In this document: piece after piece, positions 6,636 through 10,320 of the stretch
How the letters are laid out: every line of letters starts with the position of its first letter
Position numbering within the stretch: position 1 is the first letter of the stretch
NCBI GenBank assembly: GCA_023145185.1
Contig: JAGLEG010000301.1
Span: 1 to 10,320 of the forward strand
DNA length: 10,320 nucleotides
Source of the DNA: Thermoplasmata archaeon
Lineage (GTDB): Archaea; Thermoplasmatota; Penumbrarchaeia; Penumbrarchaeales; Penumbrarchaeaceae
Reading direction: 5' to 3'
Notes under the pieces: model-generated
The model's input: only the letters and a program-made list of their open reading frames with translations
Told to the model about the DNA's origin: nothing
Database searches by the model: none
Program-made: the position numbers and the translations under genes

Positions 6636-9600
6636 CTGGAACCCCCTGATATCTCATCCTCAAATGGATCCGGTCCTGTAGACCTTTTCCTCAGGTAGGG
6701 GTAGGTCAGATATATTCCCACCGCAAGGATCAGGCCCACGCCTATGGCGATGCCTATGAATGTGCCCCATTCGTCCTTATCCTCCCTCTTCTCCTCTATG
6801 GAGATGGAGGATTGGACCACCATGAAGCCCGCATGGGTGCTGTTGAAGGTCGTGGCAGTGACATTTATGCTCAGGGCGATCGTCCCTGGTCCCAGCCCCG
6901 GGACTATCTCGAGCTTGATCACACCGATAGTTCCAGGGGAGAGGACCATCGTTCTCTCCGTGGTCATCAGCTCGATCCCTCCCTCATTGACAGGATCAAA
7001 ATGAAATGTCAGTAGAAGGGATCCGTTGTTGTAAACCACCAGTGAAAGATATCCTCCATCGGAGGTCACCCCATCCTGGGCCTGGGATGGTGTGATGCTC
7101 CAGGGCATCTCCCCCCACCCCCACACCGATACGACCACCTGGATATAATCCTCTTCCACATTGCCGGTCTCATCCTCCACCCTGAGCGTTATCCTGTGAA
7201 CGCCCGAACTGAGCAGGACCATGGCTCTTCCGATACCAAGGGTCGACCGGTACAGCTCACCATCCCTGTCCGAGGTCCAGGTGACATTAAGCACGTCCCC
7301 TCCAACCACATCCGGGTCATATATCTCGGATATCAGTGGGACGGTCCCTCCAGGTATCAGCACGGACCCATTGGCGGGAGAGGTGATCTTGACGATCGAG
7401 GGCGGGTCCGGTATCTCCTTGACGCTTACCCCCAACCAGTAGCTCACGGATCCCTCCCCGTCGCTGACCTGCAGGTATACGTAACCCTCCCCTGCCTGGT
7501 CCTTATCCGGCACTATCCAGAGGATATCATCCTCCAACCTTGAGGAGAACGGCATAGATTCCACCAGCGTGATCTCGATGGGATCTCCATCAGGGTCAAA
7601 GAATGCATTGCTGAGATCCAGTGAGACAGGGCCCTCATCCTCGTTGAACTCGATGAAAAGGGGCCCGCCGACCGATTCTGGAAGGTTGTTCCTGTGTTGG
7701 GTGGTTGCCTCCACGGGACCTCCCATGTCAGAAAGGGGGCCATCTTCATCCAGAGCGCTGACGCCGTACCTGTAGGTGGTATTGTCCTCCAATCCCACAT
7801 CCAGGAACGACAGAACGTCATCCGGAAGGGTGGTCAATTCAACAAAGGACGCATCGTCAGGTCCCTGACGATACAGCACGTATGACACCAGGTCCTGCTC
7901 CTCCGGAGGCGACCAGGTCAGCTCGATCGATGAATTGCTCTTTGCTCTGGCCGCTACATTTCTGGGAGGAGGGGGGGGTAGTGTATCTATCGGTATATCG
8001 TACAGTACCTCCGAGAACTGGGATGGCTGCCCCGCCGAGTCTATTGACATCAACCCGATGGCATATTCAAGGCCGTTCTGCAGGGAGGTCAGGACCCTGC
8101 TGTTTCCGGGATACTCCACGTCAGCCACCGTGCCCGAGTGTTGGCTGACAAGGCCATAGAGGATCCTGACCTTCGAGATGTCCTCCCCGAGGTGGTCCCA
8201 GGTGACCTCTATTGAGGCCCCTTCCGGCAGCGCCCTTGATCTTACATTGATCGGAGCATACGGGACCTGATCGACATCCACCCACCTTACCATACTGAAA
8301 CCCCTCGCACCGTATTCATTGAAGGTCTGCAGCCTGAAATATGCCGTTCGGTTCGGGCTGTCATGGACCGTCAGCCGGTTCAGGTCAATGGACCAGATAT
8401 CGATATCTGCAATGAAATTGCCGTTCCAGCTCCTCTGGACGACATAACGTTCATTGCTGGAATGGGTCCAGTTCAGGGCCACATCGGATGAGCCGTTGGC
8501 GTATTCCAGATGCACCTCCTTGATCGGGGGCATCATCCACTGCATGTCCTGCATCAATGGATATCGATCCCTGCCGATATGCGGCAGTGCGGTGTCCCCT
8601 ATCCCGTCATCGGCCCTCCCGCCCCCATACCCGTTATCATCTCCATGGTAGGAGGTGAAATAGTTGCCCTCTTTCAGGATATCGTGGTACCAGTTCGATG
8701 CCGTGAACCCGCCCGCATTCCTGACGTTCTCAATGAAGCCGTTGTGATAGATGGTGCAGTTGTGATCCCTATCTATGGCAAGTCCACACCCGATGAAATG
8801 GTTCCCCGTGATCAACATGTTAAGCGGGGTATCCAACGCAACATCGCATTCAATGAACTGGGAATCCCTGATGTAACCCTCTGTGAATCCGCTCAGACCC
8901 TTTATCCTGTAGAACTCCGAGTCCATGATGTAGGTTGGACCATTATTTCTTTTCAGGGCCCCTCGGGTCATGTTCACTTCATAGACCGATAGATAGCCTG
9001 AATTGTTCAGATCAAGTGAAGAATCGATGAAATGGGAATAGGCTATTGAGATGTTTCCAATATTTGGAAGTACATCGGATGTGTCCACAGCCTTATCGAT
9101 CCCATTGAACACGCAGCCGCTTATTGCCACATCGTTGTTTACAACCTTGACCGCAGAACCATATCCCGAGAATGTCAAATGATAAAATGTGAGGCTTGAG
9201 GGCCCCGACCCATTTAACACGAATGCCGTCTGGTCAAGATCGCCCTTGAACGTGCAGTTACGTGGTACACGGCTCGGATCGATGAACACACACCCAACGA
9301 ACTCCGTATCCTCGCCATCAATATACGCATGGTCGAAATTGCTCTTCTCAAGCACGCTGTCCCTGATCCTGCAGTAAGCCCGGACGATCGAGGAGTTCTT
9401 TACTATCGAGGAGTTCAAACCTAAGTGTTTTGAACTATTATGGCCCATGCCTAATATCGAAAGCGAACCTGTGATGGAATCAAGAAGTGATCCATCCTCC
9501 ATTGTCTGTGGATCATCATCCAGGTCGCAGAGGTCCATGTAACCGTAAATGTGGATCTCGGGACCTACCGAAGATGTGTCGTTCATTAGAACGGTGCAGT

Positions 9601-9868
9601 TCCTGAAGGTCAATGAACCGTATATGGTAATATTCCCCTTGACGAGGATGGTCTGGTTCTCAAATACGATATTCTCGTTCTCCTGGACCTGCAGGTTCTC
9701 GAAGATCAGGTCGAACTCATTGCTGCCTGCATCGATCGCATCGCTGGACCCGTCCGAAACGGGTGCAAACGGTGGGAAGAACATCAACATGAGCACCAGG
9801 GGGACAACGTATCTCACGTGCAATGGACCTGCATCGGACAATTTAATATTTTTGGAGCACATATTCAC
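6632..9868 (-). CDS. Large secreted surface protein: beta-helix, Fn3 and Ig-like domains, C-terminal membrane anchor
   Basis: A 1078-residue extracellular protein. The hydrophobic signal core is at about 19-35 (RYVVPLVLMLMFFPPFAP). A right-handed beta-helix with short repeated Asn/Cys-rich turns spans about 55-400. It closes with a NosD-like segment at 402-438 (GNYF, DDGIGDT, DRYPL). Next are two or three Fn3-like domains (about 448-535, 537-625, 632-723), the last preceded by a PPPPP linker. A cadherin-like domain follows at 727-817 (DPDGDP), then an Ig/PKD-like domain (820-914) and another beta domain (918-1024). The end is a membrane helix (1035-1055) with a basic cytoplasmic tail. More than 20 N-X-S/T sequons suggest glycosylation. 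The GTG at 9868 overlaps the regulator stop as GTGA; a leaderless GTG at 9817 is a serious alternative. The ligand or adhesive role is unknown. The beta-helix half is clearly AT-richer than the rest. Confidence 0.88.
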   Translation of the reverse strand: MNMCSKNIKLSDAGPLHVRYVVPLVLMLMFFPPFAPVSDGSSDAIDAGSNEFDLIFENLQVQENENIVFENQTILVKGNITIYGSLTFRNCTVLMNDTSSVGPEIHIYGYMDLCDLDDDPQTMEDGSLLDSITGSLSILGMGHNSSKHLGLNSSIVKNSSIVRAYCRIRDSVLEKSNFDHAYIDGEDTEFVGCVFIDPSRVPRNCTFKGDLDQTAFVLNGSGPSSLTFYHLTFSGYGSAVKVVNNDVAISGCVFNGIDKAVDTSDVLPNIGNISIAYSHFIDSSLDLNNSGYLSVYEVNMTRGALKRNNGPTYIMDSEFYRIKGLSGFTEGYIRDSQFIECDVALDTPLNMLITGNHFIGCGLAIDRDHNCTIYHNGFIENVRNAGGFTASNWYHDILKEGNYFTSYHGDDNGYGGGRADDGIGDTALPHIGRDRYPLMQDMQWMMPPIKEVHLEYANGSSDVALNWTHSSNERYVVQRSWNGNFIADIDIWSIDLNRLTVHDSPNRTAYFRLQTFNEYGARGFSMVRWVDVDQVPYAPINVRSRALPEGASIEVTWDHLGEDISKVRILYGLVSQHSGTVADVEYPGNSRVLTSLQNGLEYAIGLMSIDSAGQPSQFSEVLYDIPIDTLPPPPPRNVAARAKSNSSIELTWSPPEEQDLVSYVLYRQGPDDASFVELTTLPDDVLSFLDVGLEDNTTYRYGVSALDEDGPLSDMGGPVEATTQHRNNLPESVGGPLFIEFNEDEGPVSLDLSNAFFDPDGDPIEITLVESMPFSSRLEDDILWIVPDKDQAGEGYVYLQVSDGEGSVSYWLGVSVKEIPDPPSIVKITSPANGSVLIPGGTVPLISEIYDPDVVGGDVLNVTWTSDRDGELYRSTLGIGRAMVLLSSGVHRITLRVEDETGNVEEDYIQVVVSVWGWGEMPWSITPSQAQDGVTSDGGYLSLVVYNNGSLLLTFHFDPVNEGGIELMTTERTMVLSPGTIGVIKLEIVPGLGPGTIALSINVTATTFNSTHAGFMVVQSSISIEEKREDKDEWGTFIGIAIGVGLILAVGIYLTYPYLRKRSTGPDPFEDEISGGSR
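9841..9848 (-). promoter_or_regulatory. Possible TATA box inside the 5' end of the surface-protein ORF
   Basis: On the minus strand codons 6-10 read AAAAATATTAAATTG; TATTAAAT is centred at about 9844.5 and preceded by CTCCAAAAA, which is BRE-like. It lies 27-28 bases before an in-frame GTG at 9817, the archaeal spacing for a leaderless start. From that GTG the protein would begin MRYVVPLVLMLMFF, a textbook signal peptide. It may therefore be the gene's own promoter, independent of the regulator. Confidence 0.4.
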
Positions 9869-10248
9869 CTGTTGACACCACCAAGCAACGTACGGCCCAA
9901 GTCCGTTATCGAATATATCCTGTACCTGCCATCCCTCTCGGAACCTACGACCCCGGAGGCCTCCATCCTCTTGAGATGGAATGTGAGCAGATTGGGCTTG
10001 AGGCCGGTGAGCTCGGATATAACTCCAGGTGTCATGGGTGCGAGGTTCAGATAGAACAATATCATCACCCGGTTCCTGCAGGATAGGAGGTCGTACAACC
10101 TCTCAAGCCTGGCGATCACCGACGTATCGGGCCTCATCCTCCTGAGTATCTCAATGCCCCCGAGCTCCTCGATATCCTGCTCGACGCCCGGCGGAAGCTC
10201 TCCCGACATATCCTCGTATCGCGGGAATTGATACTTCACTCTTTGCAT
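9865..10248 (-). CDS. ArsR-like winged-helix transcriptional regulator
   Basis: A 127-residue DNA-binding protein from the ATG at 10248. The N-terminal 40 residues are not recognisable. The winged helix-turn-helix covers about 45-122: LYDLLSCRNRVMILFYL (51-67, helix 1), TPGVISELTGLKPNLLTFHL (73-92, helix-turn-helix with recognition helix) and the wing DGRYRIYSIT (106-115), ending in the typical ITDLGRTLL. No metal-binding cysteine pair of classical ArsR sensors is seen; there is a single Cys at 57. The frame stays open to 10299, but those 17 codons do not look coding and include promoter-like sequence. Alternative starts are a GTG at 10239 and an ATG at 10209. Its stop overlaps the surface-protein GTG, so it may control its own operon. 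The signal sensed is unknown. Confidence 0.85.
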   Translation of the reverse strand: MQRVKYQFPRYEDMSGELPPGVEQDIEELGGIEILRRMRPDTSVIARLERLYDLLSCRNRVMILFYLNLAPMTPGVISELTGLKPNLLTFHLKRMEASGVVGSERDGRYRIYSITDLGRTLLGGVNR

Positions 10249-10305
10249 CCCAACTTTGATAGATAGAATATGATTTGAATCCCAACATTGACAGATCAAA
10301 TAGGA
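10242..10305. repeat. Imperfect 32-bp tandem direct repeat over the regulator promoter and start
   Basis: Two adjoining 32-bp units, 10242-10273 and 10274-10305, agree at 26 of 32 positions. The first 23 bases (TTTGNATCCCAAC followed by WTTGAYAGAT) agree at 20 of 23. A third, much weaker partial unit may start at 10306 (9 of 15 bases). Unit 1 contains the proposed ATG at 10248; unit 2 has ATT at the equivalent place. The spacing of 32 bp is about three helical turns, so it suits side-by-side protein binding. There are no spacers, so it is not a CRISPR array. Confidence 0.7.
10265..10276 (-). promoter_or_regulatory. Candidate TATA region for the leftward regulator operon
   Basis: The minus strand reads AAATCATATTCT, an AT-rich box centred 20-23 bases before the ATG at 10248. 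No Shine-Dalgarno motif is present before that ATG, so a leaderless start is likely. The box is a weak match, and it falls within the tandem repeat, between the two conserved GTTGGGAT blocks. Confidence 0.35.
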
Positions 10306-10320
10306 TCTGAACCGATACTT

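Noticed and set aside
6196..6681. Plus-strand frame of 161 codons antisense to hypE
   Set aside because: It is Ser/Thr/Pro-rich shadow coding opposite a well-conserved gene with intact HypE motifs.
10249..10299. N-terminal extension of the winged-helix regulator
   Set aside because: The 17 codons overlap the tandem repeat and candidate promoter, have no ribosome site, and do not resemble the family's N-terminus.
10242..10305. CRISPR repeat array
   Set aside because: The two 32-bp units abut with no spacer and are only 81% identical, so they are a plain tandem repeat.

Overview
This window looks like chromosomal DNA of a euryarchaeon, most likely of the Thermoplasmatota or a close relative. 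That placement rests on gene content and style. There is a large signal-peptide/beta-helix/Fn3 surface protein with one C-terminal membrane anchor, an archaeal-type DUF4350-MoxR pair, and TATA boxes sitting about 25 bases before start codons (leaderless transcripts). Arg is mostly AGG/AGA, and GTG/TTG starts and 4-base start/stop overlaps are common. No RNA gene, insertion sequence or CRISPR array is visible.

Layout. (1) Positions 1-659, minus strand: the N-terminal part of an uncharacterised protein with two membrane helices, running off the left edge. (2) Positions 660-862: a short divergent promoter region with two back-to-back TATA boxes. (3) Positions 863-4303, plus strand: a tight operon of a DUF4350 membrane protein, a MoxR-type AAA+ ATPase and a phosphomannomutase (ManB). 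The first pair overlaps by 4 bases; the second is separated by 4 bases. (4) Positions 10248-4307, minus strand: a second operon, in transcription order an ArsR-like winged-helix regulator, a ~1078-residue surface protein, HypE (the [NiFe]-hydrogenase cyanide-ligand enzyme, with intact C-terminal PRIC) and an HI0933-family flavoprotein. Its junctions are a GTGA overlap, an ATGA overlap and a 16-base gap. The two operons converge with only 3 bases between stop codons.

How the genes may work together. MoxR and DUF4350 form a recurring chaperone-like/membrane pair, but the usual DUF58 partner is missing and ManB takes its place. ManB would feed mannose-1-phosphate to GDP-mannose for glycans or glycoproteins, and the surface protein in the facing operon carries more than 20 N-X-S/T sequons. 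HypE implies hydrogenase maturation somewhere in this genome, although no other hyp or hydrogenase gene is in view. Points that most deserve a second look: an imperfect 32-bp tandem repeat covering the promoter and start codon of the regulator; a TATA box inside the 5' end of the surface-protein ORF that may reset its start; the enterobacterial-type ManB; the mixed HTH-surface protein-HypE-flavoprotein operon; and a possible 44-codon leader ORF coupled to the DUF4350 gene by a TTGA overlap.
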